A stretch of DNA of 56,798 bases, taken from contig NZ_MAXF01000132.1 in NCBI RefSeq assembly GCF_001704635.1, positions 1-56,798 on the forward strand, written 5' to 3'. Shown piece after piece: positions 7,976-17,026 of the stretch (within the stretch, counting starts at the first letter, position 1; every line of letters starts with the position of its first letter). The position numbers were made by a program, and so were the translations under genes. The notes below the pieces were generated by a model. The model did no database searches, was not told the origin of the DNA, and saw nothing but the letters and a program-made list of their open reading frames with translations. The DNA is from Streptomyces sparsogenes. Its GTDB lineage: Bacteria; Actinomycetota; Actinomycetes; Streptomycetales; Streptomycetaceae.

Positions 7976-9543
7976 GACGGGCTCCCTTCCATGACGAGGT
8001 CCAGGACACGGTGCTCGTCCAGCTCCCACGCGGGCGCCGCGCGCACCACGCGGCCCTCGCGGAGCACCAGCACCCGGTCGGCCAGGCCGAGCACCTCGGG
8101 CAGTTCGCTGGAGACGAGCAGCACGGCCACGCCGTCGTCGGCGAGGCGGCGGATCAGGGCGTACAACTCGGCGCGGGCGCCCACGTCGACGCCGCGCGTG
8201 GGCTCGTCCAGCAGCAGGACGCGGCAGCCGCGCAGCAGCCAGCGGGCGAGCACCGCCTTCTGCTGGTTGCCGCCGGACAGGGTCCGCACCGGCCGCTCGG
8301 GGTCGTCCGGGCGCAGCGACAGATCGCGTACGGCGGCCCGGGCCGCGGTCCGCTCGGCCCGGCGGTCGAGCCACCCGGCGCGCGAGAAGCGGGAGAGCGA
8401 GGACACCGAGACATTGCGGGTGACGGACTCCAGCATCAGGAGCCCCTGCGCCTTGCGCTCCTCGGGGGCGAGGCCGAGCCCGGCGCGTACGGCGGCGGTG
8501 ACGCTGCCGGGGCGCAGCGGGCGGCCGTCGACGAGGACCCGGCCGGCGGTCGGTCGCCGGGCGCCGTAGACGGTCTCCAGGATCTCCGAGCGGCCGGAGC
8601 CGACGAGGCCGGCCAGCCCCACGATCTCGCCGGGGCGCAGCTCCAGGTCCAGCGGCTCGAACTCCCCGGCCCTGGCCAGCCCCTCCAGCCGCAGCACGGG
8701 CGCGGGGCCGGCGGCCCCCTCGGCCCCTTCCGCCCCCTCAGCCCCCTCGGCCCGGTCGGCCTGTTCGGCTCGTTCGGCTCGTCGGGGGAAGGCGTACTCG
8801 ACGTCGCGGCCGGTCATCAGGGCGACGATGTCGCGGGTCGGCGTGGTACGGGCGGGCAGCCCGCGGGCGGCGACGCGGCCGTCCTTGAGGACGGAGACGC
8901 GGTCACCGATGCGGCGGATCTCCTCCAGCCGGTGGGAGATGTAGACCACGGCGACGCCATCGGCGGTCAGATCGGCGACGATGCGGAAGAGGTTCTCCAC
9001 CTCGTCGGGGTCGAGGGCGGCGGACGGCTCGTCCATGACGATCAGGCGCACCTCGTGGGAGAGGGCGCGGGCCATGGACACGATCTGCTGCCCGGCCGCG
9101 GAGAGCGTGCCGACCAGCGCGTCCGGGGAGATCTCCGGGTGGCCGAGGCGGGCCAGGAGGGCCGCGGTGGCGGTACGGGCCGCGCGGGGGCGCAGAAAGC
9201 CGCCGGTGGCGAGCTCATGGCCGAGGAAGACGTTCTCGGCCACCGACAACCCCTCCACCAGGTCGAGTTCCTGGTAGATGGTGGCGATGCCCAGGCGCAT
9301 GGCGGCCACCGGCGACCTGAGCCGCACCGGGCGCCCCTGCCAGCGGATCTCGCCGCGGTCGGGCTGGTGGGCCCCGGCCAGCACCTTGATGAGGGTGGAC
9401 TTGCCCGCGCCGTTCTGGCCGAGCAGACAGTGGGTTTCCCCCGCCTCGACGTCGAGGTCCACCCCGTCGAGGGCGCGTACGCCGGGGAAGGACTTGGCGA
9501 TCGCGGACATGGTGAGCAGCGGATGTGGTGCGGGCGGTGCCAT
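7969..9543 (-). CDS. Ribose-type ABC transporter ATPase (two NBDs)
   Basis: A 524-residue RbsA-type protein with two nucleotide-binding domains that energises the importer. NBD1 has Walker A GQNGAGKST, signature LSAAGQQ, and Walker B LIVMDEPSAALD. NBD2 has the degenerate Walker A GLVGSGRSE typical of this family, signature LSGGNQQK and Walker B VLLLDEPTRGVD. A short Glu-Gly-Ala repeat (EGAEGAEGAEGA) separates the domains. The start at 9543 is chosen because GGAGG stands just upstream; the frame stays open further up but would add a low-complexity leader. It is the first gene of the ABC-oxidoreductase-isomerase set. Confidence 0.93.
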   Translation of the reverse strand: MAPPAPHPLLTMSAIAKSFPGVRALDGVDLDVEAGETHCLLGQNGAGKSTLIKVLAGAHQPDRGEIRWQGRPVRLRSPVAAMRLGIATIYQELDLVEGLSVAENVFLGHELATGGFLRPRAARTATAALLARLGHPEISPDALVGTLSAAGQQIVSMARALSHEVRLIVMDEPSAALDPDEVENLFRIVADLTADGVAVVYISHRLEEIRRIGDRVSVLKDGRVAARGLPARTTPTRDIVALMTGRDVEYAFPRRAERAEQADRAEGAEGAEGAEGAAGPAPVLRLEGLARAGEFEPLDLELRPGEIVGLAGLVGSGRSEILETVYGARRPTAGRVLVDGRPLRPGSVTAAVRAGLGLAPEERKAQGLLMLESVTRNVSVSSLSRFSRAGWLDRRAERTAARAAVRDLSLRPDDPERPVRTLSGGNQQKAVLARWLLRGCRVLLLDEPTRGVDVGARAELYALIRRLADDGVAVLLVSSELPEVLGLADRVLVLREGRVVRAAPAWELDEHRVLDLVMEGSPSC

Positions 9544-9759
9544 GGCGGGCCTCCTCGGCGGTGCGCCGGTGAGCGGGCAGGGCTGAGCGCGGAGCGGCGG
9601 GGGGTGTGCGGTGTGCCTGGCGTAAAGCGGTGTTGCCTGGCGTGAAGCGGTGTGCGGGTGTGCGGTGGTGCCTGGCGTCAAGCGGTGTGCGGGTGCTCGT
9701 GCGGGTGTGCGGGGGCCGGGGTGCGTGGCCGGTGGCGGTGTGTGGCGCGGTGTGCCGGG
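9544..9759. other. ROK-to-ABC intergenic region
   Basis: This 216-base stretch lies between the ROK gene and the ATPase gene on the minus strand. It contains three 20-bp direct repeats (annotated separately) and is G/T-rich on the plus strand. No other open frame is convincing. It probably holds the promoter or operator of the ABC operon. Confidence 0.55.
9614..9688. repeat. 20-bp direct repeats, 3 copies
   Basis: TGCCTGGCGTAAAGCGGTGT at 9614-9633 is followed directly by a copy at 9634-9653 and a third at 9669-9688. The copies differ at a single base each (A, G or C at position 11). They lie 71-145 bases upstream of the ATPase start and could be regulator binding sites. Confidence 0.85.
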
Positions 9760-10950
9760 TCAGGCCGGCGAGAAGAGGTGGTCGCTGATCAGGCGGGCCG
9801 CCCCGGTGACCCCGGCGACGGGGCCGAGTTCCCCGAGCACGATGGGGAGGTTGCCGGTGGCCAGCGGCAGGGACTGGCGGTAGACCTGGGTGCGGATGGC
9901 GGCGAGGAGGGTGTGGCCGAGGCCGGTCACCCCGCCGCCGATCACCACCAGGCCGGGGTTGAAGAAGCTGACGAGGGAGGCCAGGACCTGGCCGGTGCGG
10001 GTGCCGCCCTCGCGGATGAGGTCCAGCGCGGCGGCGTCCCCCGCCGCCGCGGCGGCGGCGACATCGGTGGCGGCCAGCCTCCCCGCGGCCTCGAGCCGGG
10101 CGGCGAGCTCGGCGGACCGGCCCTCCCGCACCGCCGCCTCGGCGTCGCGGGCCAGCGCCGCGCCGCCGAAGTAGGCCTCCAGGCAGCCGCGGTTGCCGCA
10201 GGCGCACGGCCGGCCGTCGGGCTCGGCCTGGATGTGGCCGATGTCGCCCGCGCTGCCGGTCGTCCCCCGGTAGACCTCGCCCCCGACCACGATGCCGCAG
10301 CCGATGCCGGTGCCGATCTTGACGCAGAGGAAGTCCTTCGCGGAGCGCGCCACCCCCGCCTGCTGCTCTCCCATCGCCATCAGGTTCACGTCGTTGTCCA
10401 CCATGACGGGGCAGCCCAGCTCCTGGCTGAGCGCCTCCCGTACGGGGAAGCCGTCCCACCCGGGCATGATCGGCGGCGCGACCGGCACCCCCTCGGGGAA
10501 GCGCACCGGGCCCGGGACCCCGATCCCCGCCCCGTCGAACCCCTCGGCCGGCCCGGAGGCCCTGAGCTTCGCGGCCATCGCCAGGACCTGCTCGAAGACC
10601 GCGACCGGCCCCTCGCGCACATCCATGGGCTGGGTGAGGTGGCCGAGCACCTCCAGCTCGGCGTTGGTCACGGCGACGTCGACCGAGGTGGCGCCGATGT
10701 CCACGCCGAGGAAGCGCAGCGCGGGCGAGAGCCGGATGTTGTGCGAGCGGCGCCCGCCCCGGGAGGCGGCGAGCCCGTCGGCGATCACCAGCCCGGTGTC
10801 GAGCAGCCGGTCGACCTCGACGGCCAGCCTGGAGCGCGAGAGATCCATCCGGTCGCCCAGCTGGGCCCGGGAGGTGGGACCGCCGTCGCGCAGCAGGCGG
10901 AGCAGACGCGCCTGATGGGCGTTCGCGGGTCGTGCCGTCATGCGCCTCAC
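9760..10950 (-). CDS. ROK-family transcriptional repressor
   Basis: A 396-residue regulator with an N-terminal winged helix-turn-helix (AHQARLLRLLRDGGPTSRAQ) and a sugar-kinase-like ROK domain (FLGVDIGATSVDVAV, the zinc-binding CACGNRGCLEAY, and GNLPIVLGELG near the end). It probably represses the downstream ABC operon and responds to the imported sugar or its phosphate. I chose the GTG at 10950 because GGGAGGGG lies six bases upstream; the ATG three codons later is an alternative, and the open frame to 11157 adds sequence unlike the family. It has no clear catalytic-kinase evidence beyond the shared fold. Confidence 0.9.
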   Translation of the reverse strand: MRRMTARPANAHQARLLRLLRDGGPTSRAQLGDRMDLSRSRLAVEVDRLLDTGLVIADGLAASRGGRRSHNIRLSPALRFLGVDIGATSVDVAVTNAELEVLGHLTQPMDVREGPVAVFEQVLAMAAKLRASGPAEGFDGAGIGVPGPVRFPEGVPVAPPIMPGWDGFPVREALSQELGCPVMVDNDVNLMAMGEQQAGVARSAKDFLCVKIGTGIGCGIVVGGEVYRGTTGSAGDIGHIQAEPDGRPCACGNRGCLEAYFGGAALARDAEAAVREGRSAELAARLEAAGRLAATDVAAAAAAGDAAALDLIREGGTRTGQVLASLVSFFNPGLVVIGGGVTGLGHTLLAAIRTQVYRQSLPLATGNLPIVLGELGPVAGVTGAARLISDHLFSPA

Positions 10951-11008
10951 GCTGCCCCTCCCGCCGTCATCGGCATGCCACTGACCGGGCTTTCCCCGGG
11001 AACGTAGC

Positions 11009-11034
11009 AGTGCTTGTCGGCGCTGGGAAGCACT
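11009..11034. promoter_or_regulatory. Inverted repeat, candidate operator
   Basis: AGTGCTT at 11009-11015 and AAGCACT at 11028-11034 form a perfect 7-bp inverted repeat with a 12-base spacer, about 60-85 bases upstream of the ROK start. It could be an autoregulatory site. Confidence 0.4.
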
Positions 11035-11150
11035 TGCGCCGCAATTACCGCAGACTTTCTCCTGTGGCAGGACAAAGCCCAGGACGCGGCGGGGGGCGCC
11101 GACCGGGCCGTCGCGAGTCGTCGCCGGCCGTCTCGGCATGCGGCGCAAAC

Positions 11151-11180
11151 TTGACATTAGGCGTACTTATGAAAGATAAA
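11151..11180 (+). promoter_or_regulatory. Candidate vegetative promoter for DUF1684 gene
   Basis: A perfect TTGACA at 11151-11156 is followed after 18 bases by GATAAA (11175-11180), within an AT-rich stretch about 70 bases before the DUF1684 start. Confidence 0.5.
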
Positions 11181-11249
11181 GAAAGCTCTTTGGGTGTTTC
11201 TCACGCAGCGTGACCATCGAGGCGTGACAGCCTGTGATCGTCTACGCGA

Positions 11250-11990
11250 ATGAGCCACGCCGTGTCCCACACCATCCCGGATCAGCCGACCGCCGACCCC
11301 GCCGCGGCCTGGGAGGCCTGGCGCGCCGAGCGGCGGCGGGCGGTCACCTCCCCGACCGGGAACCTCGCCCTCGTCGAGACCCGCTGGCTCCCGGCCGGCG
11401 AGCGCCCCGACCTCGACGCGGCCCGCGCGGAGGCCCCCGAGCAGGTGACCGTGACCAGCCTCACCCGCACCGACCTGGTCACCGGTGAGCCGGAGCACGG
11501 GCTGCGGTTCTGGGACGCCCGGTCGGCGGCCATCCGCCACTTCGAGCGCATCGACGTCTTCCCGTACGACCCGGCCTGGGTCCTGGAGGCCGCCTACCAC
11601 CCGGTGCCGGGCGCCCGCCGGGTCGCCTTCGAGCACATCCGGGACAACGGCGGCACCCGCGACCTGGTCGTACCGGGCGACATCAGCCTCACCGTGGACG
11701 GCCGCGCCTACACCCTCAGCGCCTTCGACGACGACGGCACCCTGCTGCTGGTCTTCGGCGACCCCACCAACGGCGACACCACCTACGGCGCCGGACGCTT
11801 CCTCTTCGTGGAGCGCACCGCCGACCCGGACCGGGTCCGCCTGGACTTCAACCGCGCCTTCGTGCCGCCCTGCGGATTCTCCGACCAGTACAACTGTCCG
11901 ATGCCGCCGCGGCAGAACCGCCTCCACCTGCCCGTCGAAGCAGGCGAGCGGCTTCCGGTCTTCCGCGACGGCTTCCCCGCACAGCACTGA
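11250..11990 (+). CDS. DUF1684-family protein
   Basis: A 246-residue protein of the DUF1684 family. The C-terminal half has the conserved stretches FGDPTNGDTTYGAGRFL, LDFNRAFVPPCGF and YNCPMPPRQNRL, the hallmark of the family. There is no signal peptide or membrane segment, so it is probably cytoplasmic. The biochemical role is not known to me. It lies 55 bases before the peptide-type ABC importer in the same direction and may be cotranscribed from the 11151 promoter. An internal GTG four codons later is a possible alternative start. Confidence 0.88.
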   Translation: MSHAVSHTIPDQPTADPAAAWEAWRAERRRAVTSPTGNLALVETRWLPAGERPDLDAARAEAPEQVTVTSLTRTDLVTGEPEHGLRFWDARSAAIRHFERIDVFPYDPAWVLEAAYHPVPGARRVAFEHIRDNGGTRDLVVPGDISLTVDGRAYTLSAFDDDGTLLLVFGDPTNGDTTYGAGRFLFVERTADPDRVRLDFNRAFVPPCGFSDQYNCPMPPRQNRLHLPVEAGERLPVFRDGFPAQH

Positions 11991-12045
11991 TCCTCCCGCG
12001 GCCACGCCGCGCAGCACATCCCGCAGAAAAAGGCGTACCACCTCC

Positions 12046-13563
12046 ATGAGCATCAAGAAGACCTCCCTGTACGGCGGCGCCGCGGCCGCCACCCTCGCCC
12101 TGACCCTCACCGCCTGCGGCGGGGGCGCGGGCGGCGGCGGTGCCGCGGGCGGCGCGTACGACAAGAACGCCACCGTCAACATCGGCTCGCTCTACGAGCC
12201 GCAGAACCTCGACAACACCGCGGGCGGCGGCCAGGGCGTCACCGAGGCGCTCAACGGCAATGTGTACGAGGGGCTGTTCAAGCTCACCGACGCCGGGAAG
12301 GTGGAGAAGCTGCTCGCCCGCGACTACAAGGTCAGCGGCGACGGGCTCACCTACACCTTCACCCTGCGTGACGGCGTGACCTTCCACAGCGGCAAGAAGC
12401 TCACCAGCGAGGACGTCAAGTACAGCCTGGAGAAGGTGATCGCGCCGGACTCGCAGTCCGCGCGCAAGAGCAACCTCGAGGTCATCAAGGACATCGCGAC
12501 GCCCGACGCGAAGACCGTGAAGGTCACCCTCTCGAAGCGGTCGATCTCCTTCGTCTACAACCTCTCCTACGTCTGGATCGTCAACTCCGACGCCAAGGGC
12601 CTGAAGACCGCCGAGGACGGCACCGGCCCCTACCGGCTGGACAAGTGGACCCGCGGCTCGGCCCTCAGCCTCGACCGCTTCGCCGGCTACTGGGGCCGTG
12701 CGGCCGCCAACAAGCACGTCGTCTTCCACTACTACAAGAACGCCACGGCGCTGAACAACGCGCTGCTGACCAACGCGGTGGACGTCGTCACCAGCGAGCA
12801 GTCGCCCGACGCCCTCGACCAGTTCAAGAACAACCAGAACTACAAGGTCAACGACGGCGACTCGACCACCAAGCTGCTGCTCGCCTTCAACGACAAGGCC
12901 AAGCCGTTCACCGACGTCAGGGTCCGCCAGGCGGTGTCCGCCGCCATCGACGACAAGAAGCTGCTGGACTCCGTCTGGGGCGGCTACGGCAAGCTCATCG
13001 GCTCGATGGTGCCGCCCACCGACCCCTGGTACGAGGACCTCACCAAGGTCAACGCGTATGACACCGCCCGGGCGAAGAAGCTCCTGAAGGAGGCCGGCTA
13101 CGAAAACGGCTTCACCTTCACCCTCGACACCCCCAACTACGACCCGCACCCCACCGCGGCCACCTTCATCAAGTCGCAGCTCGCCAAGGTCGGCATCACC
13201 GTCAAGATCCACACCATCACGCCCGACGAGTGGTACACCAAGGTCTACAAGAACCACGACTTCACGGCCACGCTCCAGGAACACGTCAACGACCGCGACC
13301 TGGTCTGGTACGGCAACCCCGACTTCTACTGGGGCTATGACAACAAGCAGGTCACCAGGTGGGTGGAGCAGGCCGAGGCCGCGGCCACCACGCGGCAGCA
13401 GACCGAGCTGCTGAAGAAGGTCAACCGCAAGACCGCCGAGGACGCCGCCAGCGACTGGCTGTACCTGTACCCGCAGATCGTCGTGGCGAGCAGCAAGGTG
13501 TCCGGCTACCCGGTCAACGGCCTCAACTCGCAGTTCTTCGCCTACGACATCAAGAAGGGCTGA
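12046..13563 (+). CDS. Peptide/nickel-type ABC substrate-binding lipoprotein
   Basis: A 505-residue SBP_bac_5 (DppA/OppA-like) lipoprotein. A signal peptide ends in LTLTACGGG, with the lipobox Cys at about residue 25. The family body is clear: GLTYTFTLRDGVTFHSGKKL, the TGPYRLDKW motif, and the C-terminal RVRQAVSAAID segment. It captures peptides or other extracellular solutes and hands them to the two permeases. Its stop codon overlaps the start of the next gene by one base (TGATG), so the five transporter genes are translationally coupled. The Gly-rich spacer after the Cys is a tether. Ligand unknown. Confidence 0.94.
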   Translation: MSIKKTSLYGGAAAATLALTLTACGGGAGGGGAAGGAYDKNATVNIGSLYEPQNLDNTAGGGQGVTEALNGNVYEGLFKLTDAGKVEKLLARDYKVSGDGLTYTFTLRDGVTFHSGKKLTSEDVKYSLEKVIAPDSQSARKSNLEVIKDIATPDAKTVKVTLSKRSISFVYNLSYVWIVNSDAKGLKTAEDGTGPYRLDKWTRGSALSLDRFAGYWGRAAANKHVVFHYYKNATALNNALLTNAVDVVTSEQSPDALDQFKNNQNYKVNDGDSTTKLLLAFNDKAKPFTDVRVRQAVSAAIDDKKLLDSVWGGYGKLIGSMVPPTDPWYEDLTKVNAYDTARAKKLLKEAGYENGFTFTLDTPNYDPHPTAATFIKSQLAKVGITVKIHTITPDEWYTKVYKNHDFTATLQEHVNDRDLVWYGNPDFYWGYDNKQVTRWVEQAEAAATTRQQTELLKKVNRKTAEDAASDWLYLYPQIVVASSKVSGYPVNGLNSQFFAYDIKKG

Positions 13564-14528
13564 TGGCGCGGTATCTGCTGCGCCGCCTCGCCTTCCTGCT
13601 GGTGTCGCTGGCGCTCGCGAGCGTGGTGCTGTTCGTGCTGCTGCGCATGCTGCCCGGGGACCCCGCCAACGCGCTCACCTCGGTGGGCGCCGGACCCGAG
13701 CAGATCGCGGCGGCACGCCACTCCATCGGCTCCGACCGGCCGCTGCCCGAGCAGTTCACCCACTGGATCGGGCAGCTGGCCACGGGTGACCTCGGCACCT
13801 CCTTCGTCAGCTCCCTGCCGGTCGGGCCCGAGGTGTCCTCGCGGCTCGACGTCACGGTCCCGCTGACCCTGGCCGCGTTCGTCCTGGCGGTGCTCATCGC
13901 CGTGCCGGCCGGGTTCGTCGCCGCGTACAAGAGGCGGACCTGGTACGGCGCGCTGCTCAGCGGGGTGTCCCAACTGGGCATCGCCGTCCCGGTGTTCTGG
14001 CTCGGCATGATCCTCATTGCCGTCTTCTCGCTGAACGCCGGATGGCTGCCCGCCGGAGGCTTCCCCCAGGAGGGCTGGGCGGCGCCCACCGAGGCCGTCC
14101 GCTCCCTCGCGCTGCCCGTCGTCACCATCGCGCTGGTGATGGGCGCCTCGCTGACCCGGTACGTCCGGTCGGCCACCCTCGACGTCCTGAACAGCGACTA
14201 CCTGCGCACCGCCCGCGCCCTCGGCTCCTCGTTCGGGCGGGCCATGTGGCGGCACGGGCTGCGCAACGCCTCCGTACCCGTGATCTCCATCCTCGGCATC
14301 GAGCTGGCGTCCACCCTGCTCGGCGCGGTCGTCGTGGAGTCGGTGTTCGCGCTGCCGGGCCTGGGCTCGATGCTCGCGACCGGCATCGCCCAGCACGACT
14401 ACCCGGTCATCCAGGGCGTGCTGTTCGTGTCCACCCTCGCGGTGCTGCTGATCGGCTTCGCCGCCGACCTCGTGCAGCGCATCGTCGACCCGCGGCTGCG
14501 GAACAGGCTCTCCGGAGGCCCCCGATGA
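13563..14528 (+). CDS. Peptide-type ABC permease 1 (DppB-like)
   Basis: A 321-residue integral membrane permease of the DppB/OppB family. It opens with MARYLLRRLAFLLVSL, the usual first helix, and contains the PGDPANAL loop and the EAA coupling motif (YLRTARALGSSFGRAMWRHG), which contacts the ATPases. About six transmembrane helices are predicted. Its start overlaps the previous stop and its end overlaps the next start, so it forms part of a tightly coupled operon. Confidence 0.94.
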   Translation: MARYLLRRLAFLLVSLALASVVLFVLLRMLPGDPANALTSVGAGPEQIAAARHSIGSDRPLPEQFTHWIGQLATGDLGTSFVSSLPVGPEVSSRLDVTVPLTLAAFVLAVLIAVPAGFVAAYKRRTWYGALLSGVSQLGIAVPVFWLGMILIAVFSLNAGWLPAGGFPQEGWAAPTEAVRSLALPVVTIALVMGASLTRYVRSATLDVLNSDYLRTARALGSSFGRAMWRHGLRNASVPVISILGIELASTLLGAVVVESVFALPGLGSMLATGIAQHDYPVIQGVLFVSTLAVLLIGFAADLVQRIVDPRLRNRLSGGPR

Positions 14529-15379
14529 AGCGCCGCACATCCCCGGCCGACCGGGCCAACCGGCCCAACCGGTCCTACACCCTGATCGCCGGCTGCGTCC
14601 TGGCCGGGCTGATCGCCCTGCTCGCCCTCGTCTCCCTCGTCTGGCTCCCGTACGCCGCCGACGACACCTCCGGCGGACGGCTCACCGGCCCCGCCGCCGA
14701 CCACCTCCTGGGCACCGACAAGCTCGGCCGCGACCTGTTCACCCAGGCGATGACCGGCTCCCGGATCGCCGTCGAGGCCGGACTCGGGTCCGTGCTCGTC
14801 GCGGCCGCCATCGGCGTCACCCTCGGCGTGCTGAGCGCCTTCGCCCAGGGCTGGCTCGACGACACGCTCTCCGCGTTCCTCGACATCCTGATCGCCTTCC
14901 CGACCCTGCTGCTCGCCATGCTGATCGTCGCCGCCCGCTCGGCCACCCTCGGCTCGGCCGTGCTGGCGATCGGCCTCGCGCAGAGCGCCGTCGTGGCCCG
15001 CCTGGTGCGCATCCTGGTCAAGCGGGTCCTGGCCCAGGACTACATCACCGCCGCCCGCACCTCCGGCACCTCCTGGCCCCGCATCGTGGCCGGACACGTG
15101 CTGCCCAACATCTGGCCCACCCTGGTGGTCAACCTGGCGCTCCAGTTCGGCCTCGCCGTGCTGGCCGAGGCCGGGCTGTCCTACCTGGGCCTGGGCGCCC
15201 CGCCGCCGAACGCCTCGTGGGGCCGCATGCTCCAGGAGGCGCAGGCCACCTTCACCACCGCCCCGGCGGGCGCGCTGGCCCCCGGCATCCTGCTCGTGCT
15301 GCTCGTCATCGGCGTCAACCTCGTCGCCGACGGCCTGCGCGACACCCTCGACCCGGCCACCCGGCGGAGGCGCGCATGA
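14525..15379 (+). CDS. Peptide-type ABC permease 2 (DppC-like)
   Basis: A 284-residue DppC/OppC-type permease that pairs with the preceding DppB-like protein. Typical features are the N-terminal helix, the loop HLLGTDKLGRDLFTQAMTGS, the EAA-type coupling segment (ITAARTSGTSWPRIVAGHVL) and GLSYLGLGAPPPNASWGRML near the end. The ATG overlaps the upstream stop (ATGA) and the stop overlaps the next start. Confidence 0.94.
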   Translation: MKRRTSPADRANRPNRSYTLIAGCVLAGLIALLALVSLVWLPYAADDTSGGRLTGPAADHLLGTDKLGRDLFTQAMTGSRIAVEAGLGSVLVAAAIGVTLGVLSAFAQGWLDDTLSAFLDILIAFPTLLLAMLIVAARSATLGSAVLAIGLAQSAVVARLVRILVKRVLAQDYITAARTSGTSWPRIVAGHVLPNIWPTLVVNLALQFGLAVLAEAGLSYLGLGAPPPNASWGRMLQEAQATFTTAPAGALAPGILLVLLVIGVNLVADGLRDTLDPATRRRRA

Positions 15380-16172
15380 CCCTCCTGGACATACGCGGCC
15401 TCACCGTCCGCACCGCCGACGGGCGCACCCTCGTGGACGACCTCTCGCTGACCCTCGGCCCCGGCGAACGGCTCGGCGTCATCGGCGAGTCCGGCTCCGG
15501 CAAGTCGCTCACCACCCTCGCCGTCCTCGGACTGCTGCCCGAGGGCATGACCGCCACCGGCAGCGTCGAACTGGCCGGCACCCAGATCGTGGGCGCGACC
15601 GAGAAACGGCTCACGACCGTACGCGGCCGGGACGCCGCCATCGTCTTCCAGGAGCCGCTGACCGCCCTGGACCCCCTCATGCGCGTGGGCCGGCAGCTCG
15701 CCGAACCGCTCCGCGGAAAGCGCCGCCTGACCGGCGGCGCGCTGAAGCGGGCCGTCGCCGAGGCCCTGGAACAGGTGCGGCTGCCCGAGCCCGACCGCAT
15801 CGCCCGCGCCTTCCCGCACGAGATCTCCGGCGGCCAGCGCCAGCGCGTCGCGCTGGCCATGGCCCTGGCCTGCGAGCCCAAACTGCTCATCGCGGACGAG
15901 CCCACCACCGCCCTCGACGTGTCCGTGCAGGCCGAGATGCTCGCCCTGATCGACACCCTGGTGCGCGAGCGCGAGATGGCGGTCCTGTTCGTCAGCCACG
16001 ACCTGGCGGTCGTCGCCAAGGTCACCGACCGCGCCCTGGTCATGAAGGACGGCCGCGCCGTGGAGGAGGGCACCGTCGAACGACTCGTCCGCGCCCCGCG
16101 CGAGGAGTACACCAAGGCGCTGGTGACCAGCGCGCGACGGCTGGAGTCCGCCCTGGACCTGAGGAGCGCGCC

Positions 16173-16176
<4 letters not shown>
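15376..16176 (+). CDS. Peptide-type ABC ATPase 1 (DppD-like)
   Basis: A 266-residue ATPase with Walker A GESGSGKS, signature ISGGQRQR, Walker B LLIADEPTTALD and the switch His in FVSHDLAVV. It is shorter than typical DppD (about 330 residues) and lacks the C-terminal cysteine-containing OppD extension (oligo_HPY), which suggests an actinobacterial compact form rather than truncation, because the stop overlaps the next start in the normal coupled way. Confidence 0.93.
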
Positions 16177-16973
<797 letters not shown>

Positions 16974-17026
16974 GGAGCCGCCCGCGGAGTACCGTGGGGA
17001 GCCGGGGGCAGAACTGGCGAAAAACG

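Larger units (their letters stand above)
10951..11249. other. Divergent intergenic region, ROK / DUF1684
   Basis: About 300 bases without a gene. It contains an AGTGCTT...AAGCACT inverted repeat near the ROK start (11009-11034) and a TTGACA-type promoter (11151) oriented toward the DUF1684 gene. The stretch from 11140 to 11215 is noticeably AT-richer than its surroundings. Confidence 0.6.
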
